From: Delphinus delphis
Taxonomy: Eukaryota > Chordata > Mammalia > Artiodactyla > Delphinidae
Direction: 5' to 3'
NCBI RefSeq assembly: GCF_949987515.2
Contig: NC_082694.2
Span: forward strand, 72,104,080 to 72,168,079
Length of the DNA: 64,000 nt
Of this stretch, positions 38,494 through 52,174 are shown in pieces. The translations under genes and the position numbers were made by a program. The notes beneath the pieces are model-generated. The model was not told where the DNA came from, did not search any database, and saw only the letters and a list, made by a program, of their open reading frames with translations. Positions within the stretch are counted from its first letter, which is position 1, and each line of letters begins with the position of its first letter.

Positions 38494-38863
38494 TGTTACA
38501 GAATGAATTGTGTCCCCCATGCCCAAATTGCTATGTTGAAAGCCTCATCCTCAATGTGACTGTATTTAGAGATAGGGCCTTTAAGGAGGTAATTAAGGTT
38601 AAATGAGGGCATAGGGATGGGACTCATCCATTACGACCTTATAAGAAGAGATTCCAGGAGCCCACGCACACAGGAAAGGCCACATGTGTACACAGTGAGA
38701 AGACAGCCGTCTACAAGCCAAGGAGAGAAGCCTCACCAGAAACTAACCTGCTGGCGCCCTGATCTTGGACTTTCACCTTCAGAACTGTGAGAAAATTAAT
38801 TTCTGTTGTTTAAGCCACCCAGTCTGCAGGATTCTGTTACGGCAGCCTGAGCTGAGTAATATA
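38494..38863 (+). mobile_element. MLT1-type (ERVL-MaLR) solo LTR
   Basis: The element runs from TGTTACAGAATGAATTGTGT through GACCTTATAAGAAGAG and AGACAGCCGTCTACAAGCCA to the typical end CTGTTGTTTAAGCCACCCAG...CTGTTACGGCAGCC. The 5-bp duplication tagcc at 38489-38493 and 38864-38868 supports the boundaries. It is an old non-coding retroviral-like LTR with no internal region. Bases 38509-38623 are repeated exactly at 37084-37198. Confidence 0.8.
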
Positions 38864-40329
38864 TAGCCCATGAAATTGGTCCTGCAGAAGGTGGTAAAAA
38901 ACCAATATGTATTTGCCTGGGACGTGTGTAGACCTGGGTCTGAGACACTGAGCCAATGCAACATTGAGAGGTCTCTTGGGAGAAGGGACGAAAAGGCATT
39001 GAGAGGCCAGTGGGCAAAACCAGACAGTTCACGGCGCTGTGCTTGGTCATCCAAAAGGCTGCAGGGAGACCTAGAAAGTGAAGAACGTTTTCTTGGTGCT
39101 GCACCGGAAACGCTTGGGCTTCCCTCTGAGATGTATATTTTTAAAGAGAGGTACACTAAGAAAAAAGGCAATGACAACAATTTCAGTAGATGGCAACCTT
39201 TTGGCCATTGTTTTCGTCAAGCAATTTACACAATGCTGTGTGTTCCTTACCTACTGTGCTTGTATTATTTTTACCTTTTACATTTTTAGAATAGTAAGTG
39301 TGCTCCTGAATGGAATGCACTTTCAACCGAATGGTCTGAGTCAGGTTTGTGCCACGGTGTCATGGTTTGGTGTACTGTTACCTCCCCATCACTCAGGGAA
39401 GGGAGCAGATGCGTCACACCTGCCCAGCTCTCCTCCTCTTGAAACTCATCCCCAGCCTCGAAAACTGAAAAGCCCTAGGGGTCAGCCCAACGGGACATGA
39501 CTTTCCTAGCAAGAAGGCACAGGCTGGCTCTTTGAATAGTGATCAGGCAACAGGAAACTCGCCATTAATGTCTGTTACGATAGGAGGGAGAAAGGTTTAC
39601 CAAGACTTCCTGGACCCTGGGTGTGCACCGATTCCCCAGTTGGGGGTTAATGGCCCCCAAGCACTTCTTTCCCAGATGAAGGCCCCTGAAGACCAAGGGG
39701 TCTTCACCTTGTAAGACCAGAATGGCCTTGGGCACTGAGGAAATGGACTCTCGCCCAAGATCCCGGGTCCTTATAGCGCCATTACTGATGGGGGTGTGGG
39801 GGGCTAAAGAGAAGAGCCAGGCAGCCCGAGGAAAGCCCAGGCTGTCTCGACTTTATGTGTCAAGGGTTCAGAGAATGGACTTCACAGGCATAAATCAGTA
39901 TAAACCACAAGCTGAACCTGTCTCCGATCAGGACGAGCCCTGAGAACCATTTGAGTAGAAGCGTGTGCGTGTAACTCTATGGTACAGAAGTCACAAGTCT
40001 GGGTCCCTGGCGCTTATCTCAAACATCCTTCCTAAGATGTGGCACTTGCAGTACTACCTGCCTTCTGCTTGTCTCCTCTGCATCATTCTAACTGGCTCTA
40101 GAGGCCCCGTCCACACTGGCCTCTCTTTTCCAGCCCCTTAGCTCTTATTACTGCCCCCACCCCCAACGGCCCCCTCAAGTGGAGTTCGGGCTCCTCCAGG
40201 GAGACCTCCGTCCCTCCCAGCGCTCGGTGTGGTGTCTGGAACACCGTGGGCGTCACCACAGGGCCTCACCTTCAGTAGGAGCTGAGACCTGTACGGGGCA
40301 TGCAGCTGGCACACTGCCTCACATCTTTT

Positions 40330-40528
40330 TTTTTTTTGTGGTACGCGGGCCTCTCACTGTTGTGGCCTCTCCCGTTCCGGAGCACAGGCTCCAGACGCGC
40401 AGGCTCAGAGGCCATGGCTCACGGGCCCAGCTGCTCCGCGGCATATGGGATCTTCCCGGACCAGGGCACGAACCCGCGTCCCCTGCATCGGCAGGCGGAC
40501 TCTCAACCACTGCGCCACCAGGGAGGTC
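40330..40528 (-). mobile_element. Cetacean CHR-type SINE with perfect 16-bp TSD
   Basis: The plus strand shows a T run followed by GTACGCGGGCCTCTCACTG and ends TGCGCCACCAGGGAGGTC, so the element lies in minus orientation. The promoter-bearing head and the roughly 200-bp body match the cetacean SINE. Perfect duplications ctgcctcacatctttt at 40314-40329 and 40529-40544 mark the insertion. It interrupts an otherwise chance 268-codon open frame. Confidence 0.92.
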
Positions 40529-41599
40529 CTGCCTCACATCTTTTGCCTGGGAGAAGCCAAGTGTGGACTCTGCACACAGTAGGTGCCTAATACAACATAT
40601 CACTTGCTCAATAAATGCCTGGTGGTGCAGCACGGAGGGCGGTAACATGGCTCAAGGCTGTCAGTGGCTTCTGACTGTCAGTGGTCTAGAACCTAGTGGT
40701 CATCCCTGCTGGTGTCTGCTTGGGCCACCACTCCTGAGAGAAGACAGGGCTTGGGACCAGGGCAACTGGCTTCCTACTGTGGGTCAGCACCATTTCCTGA
40801 AACCTCTGGAAAGGAAATACTCCCTCCCTTTGCTCCCATTTGAAGAGCCCCCTCGTTGCAGTCGGCATCTGGACTCCTCTGGCCCTGCCTGTCAGATAGT
40901 TAGGGCCGGAGTGGGATTTCTGACCTGGAAGTTGCTCAGCGGAGCTTTGGGGCTGAAAGCCCATGTGCCACTCCCAGCTCAGTGAGGAGAGGGCCCAGGG
41001 AGCCTCGCTCTGCCTGTGCCCTGCTGAGCAGTGGGGTCCGGAGAGGGACATACACAGGCTGGGGCTCATGGGCCACTTCCTGCTCCAGGCATGACACGAT
41101 CTCTGGGTGGTCTAGTCGCTTTGCTGCATCTTTCCGCTTGCCTGGTTCATTCACTGTCTAATGATCTGTTAACAAAACTGTTAAGCCCTGGACAACCCTC
41201 CAATTAATGATTAACAAACCCCTCGAGGACAGAGCCCTGTGAAGGGAAGGAGGGCCTTCCAAGGCAGGCTGGGGGCAGGTACCATCCACGCGAGGAGGGA
41301 AGACCTCGTGTAGACGGACTTTTCAAATTCCATAGGCTCCGAGACACCTACTTCCTGGGGAAGAGTGTGTGTGTGTTGGCTTGGGGGCTGGAAAGGGGAA
41401 AGTTCGGGTGATGGTGGGACTGGGGGTTTGATTCCAGATCTGTGTTGAGTGTTATGTCAGCCAGATCTGGGAGATTATTTTGAACAATGCTGCTTTAAAA
41501 ATAACAGAGATTCTGAGCCAAAGGGGCTTCAGACAGTATCCCCCACCCCCCAAAACCCCAGGATCCAGGATTCTTTAGAATTTACAGGAATGGGAGTAA

Positions 41600-41775
41600 T
41601 AACAACAGCTAACATTACTGTGAGCACACTGTGTGTCAGGCACTATGTTAAGACTTTACATACATTATGAAATCCTTACAGCACATCTAAGAAGACGGCG
41701 CTATTATTATCTCTATGTTACAGATAACTTAGAGGCTTAGCGATACCAGGTTTCTAGCCAAGTTCACTGGGTTAG
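41600..41775 (-). mobile_element. MIR SINE, antisense
   Basis: GTGTCAGGCACTATGTTAAG, ACTTTACATACATTATG, CTATTATTATCTCTATG and TTACAGATAACTTAGAGGC are antisense MIR. Confidence 0.75.
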
Positions 41776-42299
41776 TGGGTAGTGGAGTTTCCATTCTACC
41801 CAAGCATTCTGGTGCAGAACCCGGGCTCGTGGCCACTTTCCATGCTTCCAGCCACATGCTCCTAACCCCCTCTTCACCTGCAGCCTTGGTTGGTTGGTCT
41901 GCATGAGTGACATAATTCTATTTGTCCCATCTATTGATATGGCCATGGAGGAGGACCCCTGCAATATCCTTGGCACCCCAATATCAAACTGAATGTCAAA
42001 GGATGCTGAGAGCCCCTGTGGGACAAATAGCTTCTGGAATTAGGGGGAAGTTCCCAGCAATGGGCTGGTTCCTTCTGCTTGTGATTGTGATGGTGGAGAA
42101 TTGTAAAATGATGTGATGAGAGAAGGCAATTTTCTTCTGTACAAAGTGGACCTCCGGGAACTAGGTACTTCGAACATCATGATGTTAGCGCAACATCCTA
42201 AGACTCTGGAAGGCAAAGTGGTTTTTGGCTTTTTCACATTACCCTGGGCCCCTAAAGGGCCATGGACACTGAAAGATGGTTCTGGTACCAGGAATGAAA

Positions 42300-42455
42300 A
42301 TAATCATAGCAAATACCTTTATAGTAATTACAAAGTACTAGGCATTCTTCTAAGGGCTTTATGTCAAATAACTCGCTTAATCCTCACAACAGTAAGAAGC
42401 AGATTCTATTGTTATCCCCTTGATATAGGTGAGGAAACTGAAACAGAGTTTTAGA
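42300..42455 (-). mobile_element. MIR SINE, antisense
   Basis: ACTAGGCATTCTTCTAAGGG, CTTAATCCTCACAACAG, CTATTGTTATCCCCTTG and GTGAGGAAACTGAAACAGAG are antisense MIR. Confidence 0.75.
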
Positions 42456-42717
42456 TCCCATGTACTCAGGGGTAAGTATTTTGGTGGAGGTGCTTGGCTA
42501 CAGGAGGAACTTTGAAATAGATGGACTTCTGTTCCCAGAAGCGTGGGACAGGTATGGGGGGAGTGACCATGAAGCTGCAGAAGGAAGTCTCCCACGGACT
42601 TTCCTATATGCCCGGACCCTCAAGTACTAACCTGCTTTCACCACACAAAGGGAGGAGGTGGCTGGAGAGAAGTCAGGGAACCTCGCTGGATAATTCCCAG
42701 CCCAGTGCTCTGTGCCT

Positions 42718-42855
42718 TCATTCCCGAACTCCTCTGGAGCATCCTTTAGTGCCAGGCACTGGCGTGGATACTGGGGGTGGAATGGGATGGAGTCTGTACC
42801 TGTCCGCAACCCAGGGGCTCGCGGTCTAGTTGGGAGAATGGGCCAGGCAAACCGT
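42718..42855 (-). mobile_element. L2 3'-end fragment, antisense
   Basis: TAGTGCCAGGCACTGGCGTG, GATACTGGGGGTGG and GGCTCGCGGTCTAGTTGGGA fit the antisense L2 end. Confidence 0.55.
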
Positions 42856-43774
42856 ATTGCAGACGCTTGGCCAGAGCACAGCTGCACAGGAGAGAACCCA
42901 GGCCGTGGAGTGGCTACAGGGCAGCCTGCAAGCAGAAGGGTGAGAGCCGAAGCGGGGGGGCAGGCAGGAACCGGATCCTGAAGCACCATGTCAAGGGCTG
43001 GGTTCTGTCCTGAGAGCGGTGGGGCTGTTGGAGTCATTCACCAGGGAGTGACAGGACCGAACCTGTGTTTTGGAAAGACCACTCTGGCTGCAGCATGGAC
43101 TCTGGATGGGAGGGGCTGTACTGTGGGTCTGGTGATGCAGGCTTGGAGTGATGGCGGCCTGAAAGGAGGCGTGGGGTGGGGGTGGAAGGGAGAGGTACGT
43201 CCAGAGGAGGCAGACGCAAAGGCGTTTCCAGGCTCCCTGCATACGGGCACGAGGACAACCACAGGCTTTGACTCCGGACTCCTGCCTGGATTCATGGTGT
43301 CATTTCTGAGACAGAGACACAGGGAGAGCAGCTCTGTGGCAAGATGATTTCGGTTTGGACATTTTGTGTCTCTGGGCTAACCACGTGTGGGCAAACAGTG
43401 TTATCAGGCATCCCCAGCTTCTTCTAGAATGTTTATTGAGGGAGCAGTGTGCCCTGGCACATCAGAGGCTGGCGCAGGGAGAGGTGAGATCTGTGCTGGT
43501 GCCGGGGCTGGGGGGAGCAGTCCTGCACCCCCCAGCCAGGAAGGTAACTCATCCCACTCCCTTTTAGGGACGGGGACATGGCATTCCCATTAAGCAGCTT
43601 GACCAGTGGCTGCCAGCCCTGTGAACAAACTTGGGCTTCTTCCATCTCCTCTGCACTGGGGAGAGGCCCCTGCTTTCTGCCCCTTCACCAGTTTCTCTCT
43701 CTACTGAACTCCCCGGACCTGGGGCTTGTGTCGGCGGGAGTAACTGTTTTGATGTCAGGTGGGTATAGTGTCAT

Positions 43775-43915
43775 GGACGGTCAAGCCCACGATCTCATTC
43801 AATCCTCCTTGAGGCCCGATGATGGTGGTACTGTCATCACATTTTCAAGATGATGAAAGGAAGGCTCAGAGAGGTCAGAAGCCTTGCCCCAGTCACACAG
43901 CTGTTCACTCTGTCT
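43775..43915 (-). mobile_element. MIR SINE, antisense
   Basis: CTCATTCAATCCTCCTTGAG, AGGCTCAGAGAGGTCAG and CTTGCCCCAGTCACACAGCT are antisense MIR. Confidence 0.7.
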
Positions 43916-46900
43916 CAAAGTATCTTTACCAGACCTTGTCTTTGCCACTTGTGGAGGCCAGGGCAGCTGCTGTCCAAGCAGAAGGTGGCATGAGGACAGA
44001 CAGAGTTCCGCAGGGTGGAGGTCCAGGGGCAAGGGTGGGATAGGAGGAAATGCAAAACCCGCAGGGAGGGGCTCCACACACCCCACCACATGACTCCCCA
44101 GCCCTGAGAATCCTCGTGGTCCCTCACCCTGGGCCTGTGAAATCTAAAGTCAAAAGAGACAAGCCTCTTCACTTCTGGTCAACTTGGACTTTGCTTTTCG
44201 GTCCAGAAGCAAGAGGGAGCAGGTGCATCCTGGCTTCTCTCTCCCTGACATGCAGGTGAAAATATAATAGCCTTTCTGCAGCTCACCACTAGCGTCTGGG
44301 GCTTTAGAGGGTCTCTGGCCACCCTCCTGGCCACCAAAAATCCTTTGTGGAAGAAGGTAGGGGCTAGAAAGAATAACATCAACAGCCTGCACCTCTGCTG
44401 TGACACACAGCTGGGCTCATGTGGTACCAGTGCAGTGACACTGGACTTCGACGGCTCACGAGGTCTGATGCTGGCCACCAGCTCCGCCCGTGGATTAGCT
44501 CAGGGATTCCGACGCAACAAGACCAACGGCTCAGGTATTTTATAACAGGATTCAAGTGGAACTAAATCTTTGTTCCCCTCTTATCACTTTGTACACATAA
44601 AATCTATTTTAATCAGCTTTCAATATATAATCTAAAAAAAAAAAAAAAAAGAAAAGAAATCCTACAGATTCCTCCCACCCCCAAACTGTTCTTGGAGAAA
44701 GAAAGGTTTATCTTGTAAGTTTCTTAAGAAAAATCTGTGTGTGCTCATTGCATTGAAATAACACTCATTACAGTGAGCTGCATGCAAGCCCGGCTTCTCT
44801 AGTCAAAGGTGAGAGACAATTGCTTGACCTATTGCAAATCAAAAAGCATTTCCACACCACCTTTATTTTTCAACTGGTTAAGTTTTAAATGAAAGCCCCA
44901 GCGCCCTTTCTTGGTAAGGCAGACTAACAGAGCCCCAACTGAAATTTCAGCTCAGTCGATGGGAAGATAATTACAAGAAACAAAATGTGAAGTTTAAAAT
45001 CAGGGCACTAATGAAGTCTAAAAATACCAGTGGCCCCATCCTTCTGGCTGGCTAGACCTTTTCTTCATGGAGGGGATCTCTTCATAATTACTCAGCCCCG
45101 CGAGAGGCCAGGTTGTCATGTCAAACAATAGTACGAAAAATCACGGGACTTTAATGAGCTAGATCTCAAGGAGTTCTATGGTGGATCTTATTATAATGCT
45201 GGGCAAGCTTTCAAACAGAGAACAGGAGAAAAGGAAAGTTCTTTTTTTTTTTTTCTTAAGTAGATTTCTGACTAGTGTTGATGCTGTCACGCAGGGCCTC
45301 CAGGTTCCCCCTCGGAGCCAGCTGCCTGTCATTTCGGAGTGTGAAATCAATCGGGCTTCGGAGATGTAAAATCCCTAGGGGCAAAATTAAAAGTGACCCA
45401 AATCCAAACCCACGTGGTCTTGTCAGGAAGATGAGTCTCACATAGCAAGTTTCAAAGGTTTGGTTTCAAAATTCAGGTTTCTTATTTAAAAAAATATGCA
45501 GTTGTTTGACATTAGATCTGACAGACAAATTATAGCTTTAGCAATAAAGGCTTTTAAGATTAGAAATGAAAGGAGAAATTACCTAAAAAAAAAAAAAAAA
45601 AGACAAAACCCACCCAGGCTTGAGTTGGGAGGCATTTGTGTGTGCATGCTTCACTGTCTTTCTTCATCGCCAATATAAGGGGATAAATCAGCCGATGAGG
45701 GCCATAAGTAGAGAAGCAAGTTCAATGTAATTTCTGGGGAAACAACCAGCCCACCGGAAACCTAGGAAAATCATCATGATGGGTGGGTCACTGGGTCACC
45801 GGCTGGAGCTGGGGGAATCTAGCTAGGTCACCGGAAGGCGGGGCTGTGAACACTTTCTAGGCCCACACCATCCCTGGCCCTCACCTGGTGCTGAATATAC
45901 ACCATAGGGGCTACAAGAGCACATCCCACCAGGGGCCCCCTCTTTACTCCCCTCCTGTGTGTGGGCTCAGGTCCGCGATAGAGGATGGTTCACGCCGTCT
46001 GATGATGTTACAGGTGTGGCTCTGTAAGGGCCTGCAGGCCCAGCACCAACAGGGGCGCAGCAGGGACCTGCCTCTACCACCTATATCTTCTTGGTCTTAG
46101 GGACTCAGATGCTTAACAGCGATCAGATGTGCCGACGCCTGGCAGCTTCCGGGAGGTGGATCCCAGCTCCGTGCTAAGCCCTGAACCAGGGAGCAGCCCC
46201 GGCTGGGCCAGTTACCTTTTTACACAGAACAACTCCTTTTCCTAGGTGCATGCCTGACATTGACAAGTAAGCAAGACCTTTGCTCAGTCCTAGGAGGCCC
46301 CCTGGGATGCGGCAGTGGGATGGGGTGGGGAGAGGGAAGCCCACCCAGTGCCTCAGGCCTTGGCACAGCCTTAGGAGCAGCCAGGACACCTGGTGCCCAG
46401 TGTGTCAGAGTTGGCGGCATATAAACTGGGAGTGAGTTTTTGTTTAAAGGGGGAGGGAGCTTAACCAAAACAATTCAAACAAACAAACAAAAATCAATTT
46501 AGTCAATTTTTTTTTAAAAAAAGATCTTAAAGCAAGAGTTTACCAAAATGTAGATGTAATTTTCTATAATTTTGTCATTTAAAACTAGTGTTGATTTCCC
46601 AAACAAAGGCAGTCAGGGGCACAATCAGATTGGGAATTAAACCCATCAGAGATCTAGACATGGTTTTGGTGGTGTTGGGACGCTTGACAAGGCCTGGAAG
46701 TTGCTCGAAGGGATAAAGATAGAGAGCAGGCTGGACGAGCATGGCTGGCTGGGGTCCTTGCTCTGCTAAGACTCTGCTTTGCACGTGTCCCCACCCCCCA
46801 ACTCTGCCATCTCAAGTGGTTGTAAGTAGGGAGGCTGAGAAGTCATGCCCGAGATCCACACCTCCTAGACCATCTACTCCCCTTTCAAAGGAGGCCTGGA

Positions 46901-47674
46901 TGCCCAGCAGGGCAGACCACCTGTTAAGTATCCTCTTGCCCGCACCCAGATCCAGGGCTCGCTGGCCCCCCTCTCCATTCAGCGGGAGGAGAGGCCCGGC
47001 TGACCGGACCTGGAGGGGATAGACAAGCCTGGGGCAGATAAGCCCCACCAGCCTCAGCCTCCCACTCCCTTTCTCATCCCAGCTGGCCAGACCCCTTAGA
47101 CACTTGTCAGGAGTGAGGCTGGTGTGCTGGAGCCCTTTGCACTGACCCTCCGGCCGGCGCCCAACCTAAAACCACATCCTGGTGCCCTCCTTCCCCTGGC
47201 TCTGTTCTCGAGGATCTGCCTTGGAGCTCCCCTGAATGAAAACTGCCCTGGGCTCGGGGAAGGGGGGTTAAACGAAGGCCAAGGCCAGAGGTGCTCTTTC
47301 TTGGGGCCTCATAGAGCCACCATGGGACCTCACAGAACCAACATTCAGCTGGCTCAGGATGGTCTGGGCGTGGCTCCTGGGCCTCACCTCATGCCCCTGA
47401 GCTGCTCTCACCCCACGGCATGGCAGTAGATGTTTTCCGGAGTGGGGACAGGGAACACAGACAGCTCATGTTCTGACTGTCCTCGTTAGTGGAAATGGAG
47501 AAGGCCCCCAAAGGGACTGTTCTAAGGGAGCCCTAAGAGGAGCAGAGGACGCCTGCTCATTCTGCACGTGGCCTGGCCTTGGGTCGGAGGGGAGAATGGC
47601 CCAGGGCTCGGGCTGAAGGCGGAAGGCCCTGGACTTTGCAGGCTCTCCCCTCCCCTCCGCTTCCTACGCACTCA

Positions 47675-48560
<886 letters not shown>

Positions 48561-48684
48561 AAAGTAAGTGCTTTAGGCGTAGATAAACATGGCTTTGGGG
48601 TCTCAGAGGGGGGACCATAACCTGCCAGGGAGAGGCTGAGAAGCAGCAAAGTAGAGAGGAGAAAGTAGAGACCTTCCAAGAGAC

Positions 48685-48860
48685 CTGGATTCACATCTTA
48701 GCTCTGCCGCTTACTACGTAAGAGCCCTAGGCAGCTCGCTTATCATCTCTGAGACTCATTCTTTCTTTCTGTCAAATGGAACTAGCAACACCCACCTCAT
48801 AGGTCTCCCGGGAAGAACTGAATGATGAAGATGTATTTGACAAAAACGCCCCAAATTAGC
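48685..48860 (+). mobile_element. MIR SINE
   Basis: CTGGATTCACATCTTAGCTC, TGCCGCTTACTACG, TCTGTCAAATGGAACTAGC and ACCCACCTCATAGGTC follow sense MIR. Confidence 0.7.
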
Positions 48861-49644
48861 AGAATGTCTGGCATGCGTTACATGTTCCATAGATGTGGGT
48901 GTTTTTCCTTCCTTTCTGGAGAATCACTGTCTGAGAAAGGTGGGGAGAAATCTGGATTGTGAAGATAGTAGGTGTTTGCTGGGCAAAAGGAGAGGGCCAG
49001 AGCCTGGAGCCCTGCAAAGGTTCTGTGGTGCAGGAAAGGAGAGCCAGGGGTGGGGGCAGTGGGGGCGGCTGGCAGGAGCTGCTCTCACGGCCTTGCTGAG
49101 GGGCCAGGGTTTGTCCTAAGCAACCTCTGCATGGCTAGCCCTGGGGGAAACAAGGGAAGTCCATTTTGGCTGAACAAAGGGGTCAGTCACACCTCCTGAG
49201 ACCCCAGTTTAAGATGCAAAGCCAGCTGTGCCCAGATGAGGCAGAGCAGGGCCCTCTGAGCTCAGCTGCCATGGAGGTGACCTGAGCGGGCTTGTGAGTG
49301 AAGCTGGAAGATGCTGTGACCGGGAAGGTCAATCTGGGTCACCTCTGATGAATAAGTCTGGGTCTAGGACTCTGTCTTCTGAAGGCCACCTTTGTTGTCA
49401 TGACGCCTGGAGTGGCGGCATAGTCCGAGGAAGGAGAGTGGGACCCAAGGGGTACTCAGGGCCACCAGCTCCAGAGGCTAGAAGGTGGGGCTTGGAGCTC
49501 TCTCACAGAAGTACAATTTCGAGGCAGGGCAGGAGCCAGCATGGTGGGGTGACTCCCTAACCAGCAGTGGGTACTCTCTCTGAGGAGTTGTCCAAAGGGG
49601 GAGCCACTCGGCATGGGGGTGGAGAGCCAGGCTTGGCTTGGCAT

Positions 49645-49815
49645 GTTAGTCCCGGGTCTGCCCTCACTAGCTGAGTGAACTTAGGGCAAAGCCTTCCCCG
49701 AGTAGTTTCCTCATCTGCAGTGGGACAATAATGCCAACTTCGTAGTGTTGCTGTGAGCAGTGAGATGACACACAGAACAAGGCACATAATAGATGTGCAA
49801 CGAATAGTTTTGATT
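49645..49815 (+). mobile_element. MIR SINE
   Basis: GGGTCTGCCCTCACTAGCTG, GTTTCCTCATCTGCAGTGGG, GTGTTGCTGTGAGCAG and AGGCACATAATAGATG follow sense MIR. Confidence 0.7.
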
Positions 49816-50179
49816 TTGATTATGAGAGAGGCTGGAGCAAACTAGAGGCCTACAAACGTCAGTGAAGCAGTGCCAGGAAAATCATAGAACTGGCTGCTAA
49901 GGGGGATGGTCCCCAAGCCTGGAGAACGGGAGGCGGCATCAGTGTGAGCTAGCCTGGTGTCTTAAGCACAAGACATGAGGCCATCTGAAGCTCAGTCCTC
50001 GGCAGGACTGGCCAGGGAGCCTGGAAAAATGCATTAGAACTTCAGAGTACAGCTGGCGAGCTCTCAGGTAACTCTGAGGTGAACATATAGAGAGCTAGGG
50101 CCACAGAGGTGATTGCTTCATGAGCCAGGGAATGGCCCAGGGGATAAAGGAGACATAAAGGGAGGTCTCTAGTGATAAT

Positions 50180-50555
50180 GCTCACCATTTTTTATCAATG
50201 ATTTGGATGACAATATGGAAGACGTATGACCCAGTCTGCGGGAGACATCATATTGGGAAGGTTGGATAAAGGTCAGTAATAAAAGCAGGCATCTAAAAGA
50301 TGCTGAGTCCTACAGGAAGATATTGACAAGGTCTTGCCCTTGGGTCCCCACACCCAGCTGCTTAAGCCAGATTGGGAGGAGATGGACAAGGGTCAGAGTA
50401 GCCACCTTGACAGTCTTGGGGTTTTACTGTTGAGACAGCATGCGATGTGGCTGCCAGCAGAGCAGAAGTGATGTGAGGCTGCAATGATCAAGGTAGAGGG
50501 GCTGAATGAAGGAGGTGCTACAGACCACTCGTGGGTTCTTTGTTTTGGGTTCTGG
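50180..50555 (+). mobile_element. Probable L3/CR1 LINE remnant
   Basis: TTTTTATCAATGATTTGGAT reads FINDLDD, reminiscent of the reverse transcriptase motif of CR1/L3 elements. It is followed by GATATTGACAAGGTCTTG and CTTGGGGTTTTACTG-type text. It is highly decayed and the family call is tentative. Confidence 0.35.
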
Positions 50556-51270
50556 GCACTGAAGGATGCAGAAAGAGGAACAATTCCCAAGAAGGTAAAG
50601 GGACTGGAAGCCATGGGCTTGAGGGTATGGCTGAAGTCTTGGGGTGTTTGTCCTGCAGAAGACTTGGAGAGGGGATGAGCAGGGGTCTTCAGATATCTGT
50701 AGGGCTGTGGTGTGGATGGCCAAGCCCACATGTTCTGTGTATCCCAAGGGGAGGTCTGGGATCCAAGGGAGATAGCAGGGAAGGTTTTTGTTATGGTCAG
50801 AGCCGTGTAAGAAGGCCTCTGGTGCTGTAGAAGGTGGTAAACCCCCAGTCCCCGGGGCGGGGGAGCTTCTCAGTTCTCACGTAACTGTTGGCAAGGCAAG
50901 ACCTCCCTGGAATGGGTGATTTTGGAAATTTATGAATCAGGGTACTGAGGTTTAGGAATGACTAACTATTCAAAATAACTCGAAGCAGATTCAGAGTCAC
51001 TCCTATAACGTCACTCTCACTCCCTTGTCCTTCCCAATATTTTCTTGAGAAAGGGGTAGAGACACAGCTACTGCCCAGGGAATTACACACAGTCACGCCC
51101 TACTGCCCCACTCCCGTCCCCTTGCCCCCAGTGCAGCCTGAGTTCTGGGCTGCTGCAGACCGCGGGTCAGGACCTGCTGAGGAGCTGGGGCACCCAGGAG
51201 GTCCCAGGCACTTCTCGCCCTCTCCTCCAGCTCCCGGTGTGGGTGGCTCTGTCTGCCCTGGAGTACACAC

Positions 51271-51412
51271 CTGGATTGTCGCTCTCCCTCATCTGTTTGG
51301 AGGGCGGCTCATCGGTGTCCCAAGGCGTGGACTGATTGATGGGCGTCTGCCCCCACCGGATGCTGGTCGTGAGTCCCTGGGACTGACTGTCTGCTTTGGA
51401 GATGCCGGGGGC
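51271..51412 (-). CDS. KLHL29: KLHL29 internal coding exon (N-terminal extension)
   Basis: On the minus strand this exon encodes 47 complete codons plus one base, beginning APGISKADSQ and ending RESDNP, with the next Gly codon split across the intron. It follows a pyrimidine-rich tract ending CTCCCCAG and is followed by the donor GTGTGTAC. The segment includes WGQTPINQSTPW and DTDEPPSKQMRESDNP, which I recognise as human KLHL29, roughly residues 96-142 by my recollection. KLHL29 is a BTB-BACK-kelch protein. By family knowledge it is a likely substrate adaptor for a CUL3 ubiquitin ligase, though its substrates are poorly known. This part lies before the BTB domain, is polar and probably disordered, and has no known fold. 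The exon starts in phase 0 and ends in phase 1, matching the next exon exactly. The preceding exon with the start codon was not found in the window. Confidence 0.95.
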
Positions 51413-52094
51413 CTGGGGAGAAGCAGAGCAGGAGTGTGAGCACAGCCCGGCAACGGTCCTGCCCTGGCACCCATCCCCCGCAGTACTCCTGCTGCCTGAG
51501 CCACGGGGCCAGAGGCAGAGGTCTGGCCCTGCACCCAGTACCACGGGATAATTGCAGGGTTTTGGTGCAGTAGCAACAGCCGTGGCCTCGGCTAGACTCC
51601 CGCCTCCAGGGACACCCAACCTAACCCAGTGCCTCCTCCACCACCCACTCTACCTGAGCCATCAAAACGGAACGAGCGCTCTGTGCTATGAGAAATGACA
51701 TCACCCCAGGCCTTGGGTCATTAATAAGCTACAACAATATGTGCGGGCATGTGCTGAGCACCAACTGTATACTCAGCCCAGGCCCAGTACCACCATGTGC
51801 CCAGCCCTTTGACCAGCGAGACGATGGCTCTCCAAAGCATTACCGTCAGGCCCCATCCTGCTTCTACACCAGCCTCCGAGGCCCCAGACTTCCCACTCCA
51901 CAGAGGAGACGTGGAAGGGGGTGGACTGGGGCCCCTGGGAGGACAGCACAGGTCCTGATGCAGGGCTGGAAGGCAGGGAGCATCTTCACTGGGACCTTTG
52001 GCTCCGCCCTGCAGGAAGAAGGCAGGCTCTCTGCTCCAGGATCTCACTTGTTAGTTTAGGTACTCAATGAGAAAACAAACCTCAGGGCGAAAAC

Positions 52095-52174
52095 AAACAT
52101 TAGGACAGCACTGGTCTCCCTGAGCTACCACTTTACCATGGAATATTATATAGGCAATAAAAATCATGTTTACT
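52095..52174 (+). mobile_element. L1-like 3' fragment, left part
   Basis: The sequence TACCATGGAATATTATATAG followed by GCAATAAAAATCATG resembles the 3' region of old L1 elements. It continues on the other side of the SINE insertion after the target-site duplication. Family assignment is from memory of the pattern only. Confidence 0.45.

Noticed and set aside
40179..40985. 268-codon plus-strand open frame, the longest in the window
   Set aside because: It reads straight through the minus-orientation SINE at 40330-40528 and shows no domain or splice context. It is a chance frame.
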